In this document: positions 1 through 8,942 of the stretch, piece by piece
Numbering within the stretch: position 1 is the first letter of the stretch
Layout of the letters: each line of letters opens with the position of its first letter
Origin: Thalassotalea sediminis
GTDB lineage: Bacteria; Pseudomonadota; Gammaproteobacteria; Enterobacterales; Alteromonadaceae
DNA: 64,000 nt
Reading direction: 5' to 3'
Assembly: GCF_030295915.1 (NCBI RefSeq)
Contig: NZ_AP027361.1
Coordinates: 1,550,001 to 1,614,000 of the forward strand
Made by a program: the position numbers and the translations under genes
The notes under the pieces: generated by a model
The model's input: only the letters and a program-made list of their open reading frames with translations
The model's database searches: none
Told to the model about the DNA's origin: nothing

Positions 1-348
1 TGCATGAGCCATGACGAGCGCTTGCATTGTAATGGAGTTCTCTTCCATTAAATAGGAAATACAAGGATCAGAATTAATGACGATTTCATAGGCTAAGCCC
101 ATTTGTCCACGTTTATAAGTTTGCTCTGTTTGTATGAACTTTTTCCCATAAGTCCAGTGGTTATATCCGATAGGCATGCCAACACTTGCATAGGCATCCA
201 TCATTTGTTCAGCGGTAATAACTTCTATTTGGTTTTTATAGGTGTCTAACTTGTAATGTTCAGCAACACGCGCAATCTCAGTTTGATACTGTTCAAGCAA
301 CTCAAAAGTCCAATCAGGACCATCGGGTAACATTTTCTTTTTAGCCAT
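1..348 (-). CDS. spoVR: SpoVR family protein, N-terminal part (cut by window edge)
   Basis: The first 116 codons of a SpoVR/YcgB-family protein are present; the rest lies beyond the left edge. The start reads MAKKKMLPDGPDW, and the segments DTYKNQIEVITAEQMMDAY and VGMPIGYNHWTYGKKF are typical of the family N-terminus. The family is linked to sporulation cortex formation in Bacillus, but in gammaproteobacteria it is co-expressed with prkA and yeaH in stationary phase and its biochemical role is unknown. It lies 27 bp downstream of the yeaH homologue on the same strand, so it is probably the third gene of that operon. The ATG is preceded by GAGGACGATATA, a good ribosome binding site. Confidence 0.93.
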   Translation of the reverse strand, partial: MAKKKMLPDGPDWTFELLEQYQTEIARVAEHYKLDTYKNQIEVITAEQMMDAYASVGMPIGYNHWTYGKKFIQTEQTYKRGQMGLAYEIVINSDPCISYLMEENSITMQALVMAHA

Positions 349-375
349 TATATCGTCCTCCACTTGCGCGTTGTG

Positions 376-1653
376 TTAGGCAACTTGCTGTGTATTTTTC
401 TTAAATAGCTCTCTAAATATAGGGTAGATATCTTCCGCTGATTTTATATGTTGCATGGCAAAGTGTGCATTAGCTTTTGCTACTTTTTCATATTGGTGCC
501 ATAGTGTTTGGTGAGCACGTTGAGTAATTTCAATATAAGAAAAGTAGCGGCAAACAGGCATAATTTTCTCCATGAGCAATTGGTAACAATGAGGAGAGTC
601 ATCGGCCCAATTATCTCCATCAGATGCTTGTGCGCCATAGATATTCCATTCTCTAGGGTTATATCTGTCGTTGATAACATCCATCATCAGTTCTAAGGCA
701 CTTGAAGCTATAGTGCCTCCAGTTTCTTGCGAATAAAAAAACTCTTGCTCGTCTACTTCTTTCGCTTGCGTATGATGACGGATATAAACCACATCAATTG
801 TTTTATATGTTCGAGTTAAAAATAAATAAAGCAGTATATAAAAACGTTTAGCGATATCTTTGGTTGCTTGATCCATTGAGCCTGATACATCCATCAAGCA
901 AAACATGACAGCTTTCGAAGTAGGCACAGGTTGACGAGCATAGTTTCTAAAGCGTAAGTCAAAGGTGTCGATAAAAGGTACACTTGCAATTTTGTTTTCA
1001 AGCGCCGCGATCTCTTTTTTCAACGCTTTTACTTTAGTAACATGGTCTAGCTTATCAGCAAGAAGTTCCTCAAGCTGCTGTTTAAGTGCCTTTAATTGTT
1101 TGCGCTTTGAAGAGGTCATGGCAATGCGTCGTGCAACTGAGCCTTGTAATGATTTGACGATATCAATATTTGCGGGAACACCTTCTGCACAATATCCAGA
1201 ACGCACCGTTTTATAGTCGATCAATTTATCCAGTTGATTTTTTTCTAAGTTTGGCAGCTCGAGATCTTCAAAGAGTAAGTTCAAATACTCGTCTTTAGAA
1301 ATTGAAAACACAAAGTCATCTTCACCTTCGCCACTATTGCTTGCTTCACCCTGTCCTGTGCCTTGACCGCTTTGTTGTGGTGGACGTTTAATACGATCAC
1401 CTGTCGAATATTGATCATTACCCGGGTGAACACGATCTTTTACGCCACCTTTTCCTTGATGAAATATTGGTTCCGATAAATCTTTTTTGGGAATAATAAT
1501 ACTCTCGCCACTGTCAGTATCGGTGACGCCGCGTTTGTTGATTGCCTGTTCAACTGATTTTTTAATTTGCGATTTATATCGACGTATAAATCGCTGACGG
1601 TTAACAGAACTTTTGTTTTTTCCATTTAACCGACGATCAATAAAGTTTGCCAT
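376..1653 (-). CDS. yeaH: YeaH/YhbH family protein (DUF444, VWA-like)
   Basis: A 425-residue DUF444 protein, the same length class as E. coli YeaH. The N-terminus ([15 protein letters not shown]) and the stretch RVHPGNDQ are hallmarks. DVSGSM at residues 255-260 is a MIDAS-type metal site of a von Willebrand A-like fold, followed by a long helix and the conserved [11 protein letters not shown] segment. An upstream in-frame start would add 19 residues, but ATG at 1653 matches the family start and has AGGAG eight bases upstream. It sits 26 bp after prkA and before spoVR; the three genes are a conserved stress operon in which YeaH acts with the PrkA kinase. The exact function is unknown. Confidence 0.95.
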   Translation of the reverse strand: MANFIDRRLNGKNKSSVNRQRFIRRYKSQIKKSVEQAINKRGVTDTDSGESIIIPKKDLSEPIFHQGKGGVKDRVHPGNDQYSTGDRIKRPPQQSGQGTGQGEASNSGEGEDDFVFSISKDEYLNLLFEDLELPNLEKNQLDKLIDYKTVRSGYCAEGVPANIDIVKSLQGSVARRIAMTSSKRKQLKALKQQLEELLADKLDHVTKVKALKKEIAALENKIASVPFIDTFDLRFRNYARQPVPTSKAVMFCLMDVSGSMDQATKDIAKRFYILLYLFLTRTYKTIDVVYIRHHTQAKEVDEQEFFYSQETGGTIASSALELMMDVINDRYNPREWNIYGAQASDGDNWADDSPHCYQLLMEKIMPVCRYFSYIEITQRAHQTLWHQYEKVAKANAHFAMQHIKSAEDIYPIFRELFKKNTQQVA

Positions 1654-1679
1654 GGTTACAACTCCTGCCAAACAAACAT

Positions 1680-3614
1680 TTACGACGCTTTTCTTACACG
1701 TAAATACCACTCAGATAACAATCGTACCTGTTTTTTGGTATAACCTTTGGTCATCATACGTTTCACAAAGTCGTCATGTTTTTGTTGATCATCTGTTGAT
1801 GTTTTTGCATTGAAAGATATCACTGGCAATAAATCTTCAGTATTAGAAAACATTTTCTTTTCGATGACCGTACGTAGTTTCTCATAACTCGTCCAGTTAG
1901 GGTTTTTACCTTTATTATTTGCTCGTGCTCGTAAAACAAAATTTACGATTTCATTACGAAAATCTTTTGGATTGCTGATACCTGCTGGTTTTTCAATTTT
2001 TTCGAGCTCATTATTTAGCGCTTCTCTATCAAAAAGTTGGCCAGTTTCAGTGTCTCGGTATTCTTGATCTTGGATCCAAAAGTCAGCATATGTGACATAA
2101 CGATCAAAAATATTTTGCCCATACTCTGAATAAGATTCTAAATAAGCGGTTTGAATCTCTTTACCGATGAATTCGATGTATTGTGGCGTGAGATACTCTT
2201 TCAAGAAGTTTAAGTAACGCTCTGAGGTCTCAGCTGGTAACTGTTCTCGTTCAATTTGTTGCTCGAGCACATAAAAGAGATGCACTGGGTTGGCGGCAAC
2301 TTCAGCATGGTCAAAGTTAAAAACACGAGACAGTATTTTGAACGCAAAACGTGTAGATAATCCTGACATTCCTTCTTCTACGCCTGCATAATCTCGATAT
2401 TCTTGAAACGATTTAGCTTTCGGGTCAGTGTCCTTAAGGCTTTCGCCATCATAGACGCGCATTTTAGAAAAGATACTTGAATTCTCTGGCTCTTTTAAGC
2501 GAGAAAGTACGCTAAATTGTGCTAGTGTTTCCAGTGTGTCAGGCGCACATTGCGCATTACACAACTCACTATTTTTTAGTAGTTTTTTGTAAATTTTTAC
2601 TTCTTCAGACACGCGCATACAGTAGGGCACTTTGACGATATAAACTCGATCTAAAAATGCTTCGTTGTTTTTGTTATTTCTAAATGTTTGCCATTCGGAC
2701 TCGTTAGAATGCGCTAGTAAAATACCGTCAAAGGGCAGCGCAGATAACCCTTCTGTTGGATTATAATTGCCTTCTTGTGTAGCGGTTAGTAGTGGATGTA
2801 AAACCTTTATGGGAGCTTTAAACATCTCGACAAATTCCATTACGCCCTGATTAGCACGACATAGGGCACCAGAGTAGCTATAGGCGTCAGGATCATTTTG
2901 CGCGAAGTGTTCAAGCTGTCTAATATCAACTTTACCTACGAGTGCTGAAATATCTTGGTTGTTATCGTCGCCAGGCTCAGTTTTAGCAATAGCAACTTGA
3001 TCCAGAATTGAAGGGTACACTTTGATGACGTCAAATTTAGTAATATCTCCTTTGAATTCGTGTAAGCGTTTTGCAACCCAAGGCGACATAATTGTATTTA
3101 GGTAACGCTCTGGAATGTTGTATTCTTCTAACAGGATTTTACCGTCGCTATTTTTATCAAAAAGACAGAACGGGTGATCATTTACTGGGCTTCTTTGGCC
3201 ATTCGCACTGAGCACATAAATAGGTTCCAGTTGCATCAATGCTTTTAGTTTTTCTGCGAGCGAAGATTTACCCCCTCCGACGGGACCCAGTAGGTATAAA
3301 ATTTGTTTCTTTTCTTCTAGTCCTTGAGATGCATGCTTTAAATAGGACACGATTTGTTCGATTGCTTCTTCCATGCCATAAAATTCTTTAAATGCAGGGT
3401 AACGAGCAATAACGCGGTTTGAAAATATACGAGACAACCTAGGGTCAGTTGCTGTGTCTATCATTTCAGGCTCACCAATTGCTGACAGTAAGCGCTCAGA
3501 TGCACTGGCGTAAGCCATTTTATTTTCTCTACACATTGAGAGAAATTCTTGTACGGTACAACTTTCCTCTTGAAGCTCGTCATATCGAGATTGATAGTGT
3601 TTAAAGATACTCAT
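1680..3614 (-). CDS. prkA: PrkA family serine protein kinase (YeaG)
   Basis: A 644-residue AAA-domain protein kinase of the PrkA/YeaG family. The Walker A motif GPVGGGKSS is at residues 110-118, and the C-terminal PrkA kinase-like domain follows (for example RPSFYH-free region ending in [20 protein letters not shown]). Length agrees with E. coli YeaG (644). It is the first gene of prkA-yeaH-spoVR and has GGAGACGGTT directly before the ATG. In E. coli the YeaG/YeaH pair is induced by nitrogen starvation and stationary phase; that is family knowledge. I looked for a sigma-54 promoter upstream and did not find a convincing one. Confidence 0.95.
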   Translation of the reverse strand: MSIFKHYQSRYDELQEESCTVQEFLSMCRENKMAYASASERLLSAIGEPEMIDTATDPRLSRIFSNRVIARYPAFKEFYGMEEAIEQIVSYLKHASQGLEEKKQILYLLGPVGGGKSSLAEKLKALMQLEPIYVLSANGQRSPVNDHPFCLFDKNSDGKILLEEYNIPERYLNTIMSPWVAKRLHEFKGDITKFDVIKVYPSILDQVAIAKTEPGDDNNQDISALVGKVDIRQLEHFAQNDPDAYSYSGALCRANQGVMEFVEMFKAPIKVLHPLLTATQEGNYNPTEGLSALPFDGILLAHSNESEWQTFRNNKNNEAFLDRVYIVKVPYCMRVSEEVKIYKKLLKNSELCNAQCAPDTLETLAQFSVLSRLKEPENSSIFSKMRVYDGESLKDTDPKAKSFQEYRDYAGVEEGMSGLSTRFAFKILSRVFNFDHAEVAANPVHLFYVLEQQIEREQLPAETSERYLNFLKEYLTPQYIEFIGKEIQTAYLESYSEYGQNIFDRYVTYADFWIQDQEYRDTETGQLFDREALNNELEKIEKPAGISNPKDFRNEIVNFVLRARANNKGKNPNWTSYEKLRTVIEKKMFSNTEDLLPVISFNAKTSTDDQQKHDDFVKRMMTKGYTKKQVRLLSEWYLRVRKAS

Positions 3615-3840
3615 AACCGTCTCCTCGAAAAAGTACTTAATTGCATTGACGAGATTGCAGTCAGGAAACGGGCTTCGTTACCACGTTAACTAAATTTACC
3701 AATGCTTGCCAAGGCATTTAAAAGTCTGGGTTTTTAAAGTCCTACTTTAAGCTTAGTACGGATTTTTCAAGATGATAGATTTTATCGTTGGAAAAATGTA
3801 ACTGTAATATTTCCTCCTTGTTTGGCGAATGCTAGACACA

Positions 3841-3872
3841 AAAAAGCCAGTGTCAAAAAACACTGGCTTTTA
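3841..3872 (-). terminator. Intrinsic terminator of sodB
   Basis: An inverted repeat AAAGCCAGTGT / ACACTGGCTTT with a short loop, followed on the minus strand by a run of T. It lies just after the sodB stop and before prkA. Confidence 0.88.
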
Positions 3873-3888
3873 AAATGATTAGGATTGA

Positions 3889-4470
3889 TTATGCAAAGTT
3901 AGCTGAAGCAAAATCCCAGTTAATAAGTGCCCAGAATGCTTCCAAATAGCTTGGACGAAGATTACGGTAATCAATGTAGTATGCATGTTCCCATAGATCT
4001 ACTGTCATTAATGGTGTTAAACCACTATCTGTTAACGGTGTTGCAGCATTAGAGGTGTTAACAATATCTACACCACCGTCAGCTGTTTTCACTAACCATG
4101 TCCAGCTAGAGCCAAAGTTGTTAACGGCTTTGTCATTGAAAGCTGTTTTGAATGCTTCAAATGAACCAAATTTTGCGTTTATCGCGTCTGCAAGAGCGCC
4201 AGTAGGCTCACCACCACCGTTAGGACTTAAGCTATTCCAATAAAAGGTGTGATTCCAAATTTGCGCTGCATTATTAAACACACCACCTTCTGAAGATTTT
4301 ACGATGTCTTCTAAAGATTTACCTTCAAAATCAGTACCTTCAATTAAGCCGTTTAATTTTACTACGTAAGTATTGTGGTGCTTACCATAGTGATACTCTA
4401 AAGTTTCTTGTGAAATATGTGGAGCAAGAGCGTCCATCGCGTAAGGTAATGCTGGTAATTCAATAGCCAT
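3889..4470 (-). CDS. sodB: Superoxide dismutase [Fe]
   Basis: A 193-residue Fe/Mn superoxide dismutase that converts superoxide to hydrogen peroxide and oxygen in the cytoplasm. The four metal ligands are visible: His27, His74, Asp158 and His162 (numbering includes Met1). Gln70 in [11 protein letters not shown] is the residue position typical of the iron-type enzyme. Length equals E. coli SodB. The ATG has a CTGGAGAAT ribosome binding site. It is divergent from grxD, and the shared intergenic region holds an IscR-like palindrome about 70 bp upstream of this start, which fits control by iron or Fe-S status. It ends in a clear terminator, so it is probably monocistronic. Confidence 0.97.
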   Translation of the reverse strand: MAIELPALPYAMDALAPHISQETLEYHYGKHHNTYVVKLNGLIEGTDFEGKSLEDIVKSSEGGVFNNAAQIWNHTFYWNSLSPNGGGEPTGALADAINAKFGSFEAFKTAFNDKAVNNFGSSWTWLVKTADGGVDIVNTSNAATPLTDSGLTPLMTVDLWEHAYYIDYRNLRPSYLEAFWALINWDFASANFA

Positions 4471-4539
4471 TTATATTCTCCAGGAATTGATTAGAAAGAT
4501 TTATTTTGCCCTAAAATAAATTAGTAGTTTGAATTTAAA

Positions 4540-4565
4540 ATAATCCGAGTAAAATACTCGGGTAT
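4540..4565. promoter_or_regulatory. IscR-like palindromic operator between sodB and grxD
   Basis: The sequence contains CCGAGT-AAAAT-ACTCGG, a perfect six-base palindrome around a five-base AT spacer, extended on the right by GGTAT. This resembles the type 1 IscR site (YYGACT-RWWWY-AGTCRR flanked by ATA/TAT), with mismatches at one position in each half. The half-site ACTCGGGTAT is the closer one. It lies 70-95 bp upstream of sodB and about 165 bp upstream of grxD. IscR assignment is inference. Confidence 0.5.
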
Positions 4566-4731
4566 TCTTAATTATGCATAGTGTACTCAAATTTATAGGT
4601 ATTGCTAGCCCAATATTCAAGGCTAACCCCTTTTATTTAAATATTTTTTATTATTAGTTGTTACATCATTGAATAATGACAAGGTAATCTCCACTATGTG
4701 TTGTGTTAGCGTAAAAATATAGAGGTATAGA

Positions 4732-5079
4732 ATGGATACAGTAGAACGTATTAAACAGCAAATCGCAGAAAATAGTATTTTGTTATACATGAAAGGCTCT
4801 CCTAAGTTACCGAACTGTGGCTTTTCGGCACAAGCATCACAAGCCTTAATGTCGTGCGGAGAAAAATTTGCGTATGTTGATATTTTACAAAACCCAGATA
4901 TTCGTGCTGAATTACCTGTATATGCTGATTGGCCAACATTCCCGCAACTATGGGTTGAAGGCGAGTTAATTGGTGGCTGTGATATTATTATTGAAATGTT
5001 TCAGCAAGGTGAATTGGCACCACTTGTAAAAGAAGCCGCTGAACGTGCAGCAGCGAATGAACAAACAGAAGAAAAATAA
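4732..5079 (+). CDS. grxD: Monothiol glutaredoxin Grx4 (CGFS type)
   Basis: A 115-residue monothiol glutaredoxin. The CGFS active site is at residues 29-32, followed by WPTFPQLWV (67-75) and GGCDI (81-85), the glutathione-binding segments. Proteins of this class bind a [2Fe-2S] cluster with glutathione, often as a complex with BolA, and take part in Fe-S cluster transfer and iron signalling. The ATG has AGAGGTATAGA upstream. Its divergent partner is sodB, and an IscR-like palindrome lies between them, consistent with its Fe-S role. The C-terminal ten residues are charged and probably disordered. Confidence 0.96.
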   Translation: MDTVERIKQQIAENSILLYMKGSPKLPNCGFSAQASQALMSCGEKFAYVDILQNPDIRAELPVYADWPTFPQLWVEGELIGGCDIIIEMFQQGELAPLVKEAAERAAANEQTEEK

Positions 5080-5164
5080 TTTTTAAATTCGGTTGAATTT
5101 ATATCTGATGCCTCAATACTAATGAGGTGTTAGTAAACATACATAAATAACATTGGAGAATAAA

Positions 5165-5770
5165 ATGAGTGTATTAGTGGGTCGTCCAGCTCCGGACTTT
5201 ACGGCAGCAGCGGTATTAGGTAGTGGTGAAATTGTAGATAACTACACGTTGTCAGAAGCAATTAAAGGGAAAAAAGCTGTTGTATTTTTCTATCCTTTAG
5301 ACTTTACATTTGTTTGTCCATCAGAGCTGATCGCATTTGATCACCGTATTGAAGAATTTAAAAGCCGTGGTGTTGAAGTGATTGGTGTTTCAATTGATTC
5401 ACAATTTTCACACAATGCATGGCGTAACACTCCAGTAAACGAAGGTGGTATTGGTCCAGTTCAATACACATTAGTTGCTGATGTTAAACATGAAATTTGT
5501 CAAGCGTATGATGTAGAGCATCCTGAAGCAGGCGTTGCATTCCGTGGTTCATTCTTAATTGATGAGGAAGGTAACGTACGTCACCAAGTAGTTAATGATT
5601 TACCATTAGGTCGTAACGTAGACGAGATGTTACGTATGATCGACGCATTACAATTCCACCAAGAGCACGGCGAAGTATGTCCAGCAGGTTGGAATAAAGG
5701 TGATAAAGGTATGACTGCATCTCCAGACGGCGTAGCTTCATACTTAACAGATAACGCTGATACTTTATAA
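5165..5770 (+). CDS. Typical 2-Cys peroxiredoxin (AhpC/TSA family)
   Basis: A 201-residue typical 2-Cys peroxiredoxin that reduces hydrogen peroxide and organic peroxides. The peroxidatic Cys51 is in FYPLDFTFVCPSE and the resolving Cys172 is in GEVCPAGW near the C-terminus. A GGLG-like GIGP segment and a long C-terminal tail (YLTDNADTL) suggest a sensitive type like eukaryotic Prx1, but that is inference. A TTG four codons upstream is also open, but ATG at 5165 has GGAG at the right spacing and matches the family start. It is downstream of grxD by 85 bp, followed by a strong terminator. Confidence 0.95.
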   Translation: MSVLVGRPAPDFTAAAVLGSGEIVDNYTLSEAIKGKKAVVFFYPLDFTFVCPSELIAFDHRIEEFKSRGVEVIGVSIDSQFSHNAWRNTPVNEGGIGPVQYTLVADVKHEICQAYDVEHPEAGVAFRGSFLIDEEGNVRHQVVNDLPLGRNVDEMLRMIDALQFHQEHGEVCPAGWNKGDKGMTASPDGVASYLTDNADTL

Positions 5771-5785
5771 GTTATCATTGTTATG

Positions 5786-5813
5786 AAAAACCGGCATTTA
5801 TGCCGGTTTTTTT
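5786..5813 (+). terminator. Intrinsic terminator of the peroxiredoxin gene
   Basis: CCGGCA-TTTA-TGCCGG stem extended by A/T pairs and followed by seven T residues, 15 bp after the stop codon. Confidence 0.92.
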
Positions 5814-5979
5814 GTCTTTAATAAAAAGCAGCATAAACAATTACTGAATAAGAAAACACGGCTTGCGTTCACACTCTCTTTTATGAGAAGTTAGAAATGT
5901 GGTTAATTTTTGTCTTAATAAGCAAAAAGTTAAAAACCCTTCTATTATTAACTGGTAGTAGTAAAAGTTAAGGAGCAAC

Positions 5980-6357
5980 ATGCAGTTACCGCAGCCTATT
6001 TATGAAAACTTACCTTATTTTTACTTTATTATCAGTGGCGCACTTGTGTCGATGGGAGATAAGAGTCAGGTCTTTATTTTTTCTGCTGTTATTTTCTATG
6101 CCGCCGCTTGTATCGTATTGGTGAAAAGATCTGCATTTCGTAGACTGGATAAACAATATCGTAAAAGTAACAAACATTGGTTACCTGAACTCATATATGA
6201 GTACTTGCCTTTTGTGTATGTTGCTATTGGCATCTTCATCTTGCTTATAGGCATTCAAGGAATATTACAGTTTGTTGCTTTTACACTTATCGTTTGGGCA
6301 GTGAGGAACTTAATTTGCCGTAGGCAAAATCGTAATAGAAGGCAATCATTATTTTAA
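5980..6357 (+). CDS. Small membrane protein with an internal duplication, unknown function
   Basis: I do not recognise this 125-residue protein. It has about four hydrophobic segments (roughly residues 13-28, 32-50, 75-92, 94-108) separated by a basic loop (KRSAFRRLDKQYRKSNKH) and ends in an Arg/Asn/Gln-rich basic tail. The two halves look duplicated: LPQPIYENLPYFYFIISG near the start matches LPELIYEYLPFVYVAIG in the middle. The ATG has AAGGAG upstream at ideal spacing, so it is probably expressed. It stands alone between the peroxiredoxin terminator and the convergent rnt gene. It may be an inner-membrane protein; no enzyme motif is visible. Confidence 0.75.
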   Translation: MQLPQPIYENLPYFYFIISGALVSMGDKSQVFIFSAVIFYAAACIVLVKRSAFRRLDKQYRKSNKHWLPELIYEYLPFVYVAIGIFILLIGIQGILQFVAFTLIVWAVRNLICRRQNRNRRQSLF

Positions 6358-6375
6358 TAATTGCCAGGAATAACC

Positions 6376-7068
6376 TTAGTTTTCTGCTAGTTCTTTCTCG
6401 TCCACTGGTAAAGGCCAGCCACCTAATGTTTGCCATTTGTTAACGATATGACAGTATAATTGTGCTGTTTTTTCTGTATCGTATAAAGCCGAATGTGCTT
6501 CTTTATTATCAAAATCAAGGCCTGCAGCCTGACAGGCTTTTGCCAATACAGTTTGTCCGAGCGCTAAGCCTGCAAGAGTGGTGGTATCGAAGCTAACAAA
6601 GGGATGAAAAGGTGTGCGTTTAATTGAGCACCGTTCAGTGGCAGCATTAACAAATCCTAAATCAAAAGCGGCGTTGTGAGCGACCATAATTGCGCGTTTA
6701 CAGCCTGCAGCTTTCATCTTTTTTCGAATTAATTTAAAGATAGCTTTTAATGCTTCACTTTCTTCAACCGCACCCCTCAAAGGGTTTGTTGGGTCGATAC
6801 CGGTGAACTCTAATGCGGCGGGCTCCAAATTAGCACCTTCAAAAGGTTCAATATTGAAATGAATGGTTTCGTCTAAAGACAATAAACCAGTGCTTTCATC
6901 AAAAGTGAGGGTTGTTGCAGCTATTTCTAAGAGCGCGTCTGTCTGTGCGTTAAATCCTGCGGTTTCAACATCTACGACAACAGGAAAGTAACCTCTGAAG
7001 CGATCGGCAAACTTAAAAGATGTTAAAGGGGCTACGCTCTGATGTTCACTATTACTCTTGATGGTCAT
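6376..7068 (-). CDS. rnt: Ribonuclease T
   Basis: A 230-residue DEDDh 3'-5' exoribonuclease that trims the 3' ends of tRNA and other stable RNAs. The DEDDh residues can be seen: Asp33 and Glu35 in [10 protein letters not shown], Asp136 in [10 protein letters not shown], His192 and Asp197 in [12 protein letters not shown]. Sequence segments such as [16 protein letters not shown] are diagnostic for RNase T rather than DnaQ or Orn. The N-terminal 20 residues are variable. It is convergent with the small membrane protein gene and divergent from motY. Confidence 0.96.
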   Translation of the reverse strand: MTIKSNSEHQSVAPLTSFKFADRFRGYFPVVVDVETAGFNAQTDALLEIAATTLTFDESTGLLSLDETIHFNIEPFEGANLEPAALEFTGIDPTNPLRGAVEESEALKAIFKLIRKKMKAAGCKRAIMVAHNAAFDLGFVNAATERCSIKRTPFHPFVSFDTTTLAGLALGQTVLAKACQAAGLDFDNKEAHSALYDTEKTAQLYCHIVNKWQTLGGWPLPVDEKELAEN

Positions 7069-7257
7069 TAATTACTGGTTTCTTTATGTTAATATTTGCC
7101 GATATTATCGCAGATAATTTTACTGAAAACTAACGCACTTTTAATTCAATATCCAATCTATGTAGTAATGATGTTTACTTAAGTCACTAAATTATATGAA
7201 TGCTGGATGAAAATTATACATTCAGACAAACAAACGCTAATATGAGTAAATAGTTTG

Positions 7258-7284
7258 TAAAGAAATTTTATTGTCTGCCGATAA
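7258..7284 (+). promoter_or_regulatory. Flagellar sigma-28 (FliA) promoter of motY
   Basis: TAAAGAAA, then exactly 11 bases, then GCCGATAA. This matches the FliA consensus TAAAGTTT-N11-GCCGATAA with the complete -10 element and the TAAAG core of the -35 element. The predicted start of transcription is about 26 bases before the motY ATG at 7317. Confidence 0.85.
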
Positions 7285-7316
7285 AGGTTTTAAGCCAAGA
7301 AAATTGAATAGTGATT

Positions 7317-8183
7317 ATGAAAAAAATACTTATTGCTGCATCAATCGCCTTATTTGTAAGCCAAGCAAATGCTAGTATTCGCCAATATCAAGCAGATATT
7401 GCAAGTTCAAAATGGCAACTTGTTGATGAATCTAGACTTCAGTGTACGTTGGCTCATCAAATTCCAAATTATGGTGAAGCTAAGTTTTATGCAAAAGCCA
7501 ATAGAAATTCTAATATGATGTTTGAGTTAGATATGCTTGGGCTACCTGATAATTATTCATTAGCGGAAGTGCGTACGGTTGCCCCTAAGTGGCGTCCTGG
7601 TAGAGCAGGTAGAACACTCGCTAACATGAAACTACATAAGCAATTTTCGCCCGATTTACCCAAGAAAGTAGCGTGGACCTTATTAACCGAACTTGAAAAA
7701 GGTATGTCGCCAACGTTTTATTACAATGATTGGTATAATGATCACGATAAGGTATCAGTAGGGCTGTCAACGTCACGGTTTCATAAAGCATATCAAGAAT
7801 TTGTTTCATGTGTGGGTAACTTATTGAATTACAGCTTCGATGATATTTCATACACCGTGTTAAATTTTGAATTTGGTAGCGATAAATTTACCAAGTCTTC
7901 TAAACGTAAAATAAACATGATCCGTGAATATCTATCATTAGATCAAGAACTCGAGATTGTTTTGATAGATGGCTTTACTGATAGTTATGGTGGCAGAAAT
8001 ACAAACCAAAAAACCTCAGAAAAACGTGCCAATAAAATTCGTCAGTACTTTGTTGACAATGGTATTGACCCGAGTCGAATAGAAGCAACAGGTTACGGAG
8101 AAAAACGGCATATTGCATCGAACCAAACCGTGTTAGGTCGTGCGAAAAACCGTAGAGTAGTGATCAGGATGGATAAGCCATAA
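7317..8183 (+). CDS. motY: Sodium-type flagellar motor protein MotY
   Basis: A 288-residue MotY protein: signal peptide (MKKILIAASIALFVSQANA), an N-terminal MotY-specific domain (about 20-160) and a C-terminal OmpA-like peptidoglycan-binding domain (about 165-285) with TDSYGGRNTNQKTSEKRA and GYGEKRHIASN...NRRVVI. The middle matches Vibrio MotY motifs such as LEKGMSPTFYYNDW, LLNYSFDDISYTVL. MotY forms the T-ring of polar sodium-driven flagella and helps anchor PomA/PomB stators. A GTG two codons upstream is possible; the ATG gives the better signal peptide. A sigma-28 promoter lies directly upstream, which independently supports a flagellar role although no other flagellar gene is nearby. Confidence 0.95.
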   Translation: MKKILIAASIALFVSQANASIRQYQADIASSKWQLVDESRLQCTLAHQIPNYGEAKFYAKANRNSNMMFELDMLGLPDNYSLAEVRTVAPKWRPGRAGRTLANMKLHKQFSPDLPKKVAWTLLTELEKGMSPTFYYNDWYNDHDKVSVGLSTSRFHKAYQEFVSCVGNLLNYSFDDISYTVLNFEFGSDKFTKSSKRKINMIREYLSLDQELEIVLIDGFTDSYGGRNTNQKTSEKRANKIRQYFVDNGIDPSRIEATGYGEKRHIASNQTVLGRAKNRRVVIRMDKP

Positions 8184-8202
8184 TAGACAAGGTTTAGTAT
8201 TG

Positions 8203-8232
8203 AAGGCCTCTATGTTAAGAGGCCTTTTTTTT
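8203..8232 (+). terminator. Intrinsic terminator of motY
   Basis: AAGGCCTCT / AGAGGCCTT stem followed by eight T. The loop overlaps the stop codon of the convergent rhombosortase gene. Confidence 0.88.
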
Positions 8233-8811
8233 GGTCCGCTGTATATTTTCATAAAATATGAAGAAACAGAAACCCGCTACTACGCCCCATAAATGTGCAT
8301 CAATTGCAACATCAGCATTTATCATACTTGCTACTTGTTTACTGGCGCCAAAGAGTTGTTCATGGGTCACTTTTACAATTAAGCCAATAAGTAAAAGGTA
8401 ACCTGTTTTATCTTTATTTTTAATGTCATGTAATGTGCCCCATAAAAATACGGCATGCAATACACCAGATAAGCCAACATATCGCACTAACTCCGGTGAA
8501 CTTATATAAACACCAGTACTTACGACAATTGCAGAGAAGAAGAGTAATACTGGAAACATTACGCCATGATGAAAACGACGGTGCAATAAAAAAAGTAATG
8601 CTAATGCTGCCATATTTAGTAACAAGTGATTAAAATTTGTGTGTAATAAGTGACAGGTTAATAAACGCCATAATTGACCATTTTCAAGAGAAGAACGTTT
8701 AAATTCAAAGAGTTGATAAAAATATTCATTAAATGTATACGCGACGATGCAGACAATAAAAAGTAAAATAGGGTAAAGATCTGTTTTGCGCAGCGTTATG
8801 AGTGATTGCAT
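8215..8811 (-). CDS. rrtA: Rhombosortase (rhomboid-family intramembrane protease)
   Basis: A 198-residue polytopic membrane protein of the rhomboid family. The catalytic serine is Ser115 in YVGLSGVLHA and the catalytic histidine is His173 in IDAHLWGVVAG; WRLLTCHLLHTNFNHLLLNM (about 48-67) is the rhomboid histidine/asparagine segment. The GLSG plus H(L/W)G pattern and short length fit rhombosortases, which cleave proteins carrying the C-terminal GlyGly-CTERM sorting tail in marine gammaproteobacteria. I saw no GlyGly-CTERM protein within this window, so substrates must be encoded elsewhere. It is divergent from the DTW-domain gene. Confidence 0.85.
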   Translation of the reverse strand: MQSLITLRKTDLYPILLFIVCIVAYTFNEYFYQLFEFKRSSLENGQLWRLLTCHLLHTNFNHLLLNMAALALLFLLHRRFHHGVMFPVLLFFSAIVVSTGVYISSPELVRYVGLSGVLHAVFLWGTLHDIKNKDKTGYLLLIGLIVKVTHEQLFGASKQVASMINADVAIDAHLWGVVAGFCFFIFYENIQRTKKKAS

Positions 8812-8942
8812 AAGTTAGATAGCATATAGTTATTTAGCAATTATCATACATTGAGTGTAACTAAGGTGCGTGATAATGTGTCGTTGTTTTTACCTAGTTC
8901 GTTAGTTTCTGATTATCATGAATAAAATACAAGCACTTATTT

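Noticed and set aside
3615..3840. A sigma-54 promoter for the prkA operon, suggested by TTGGCAAGCATTGG on the minus strand.
   Set aside because: The -12 element lacks the GC dinucleotide at the required spacing, so the match is poor.
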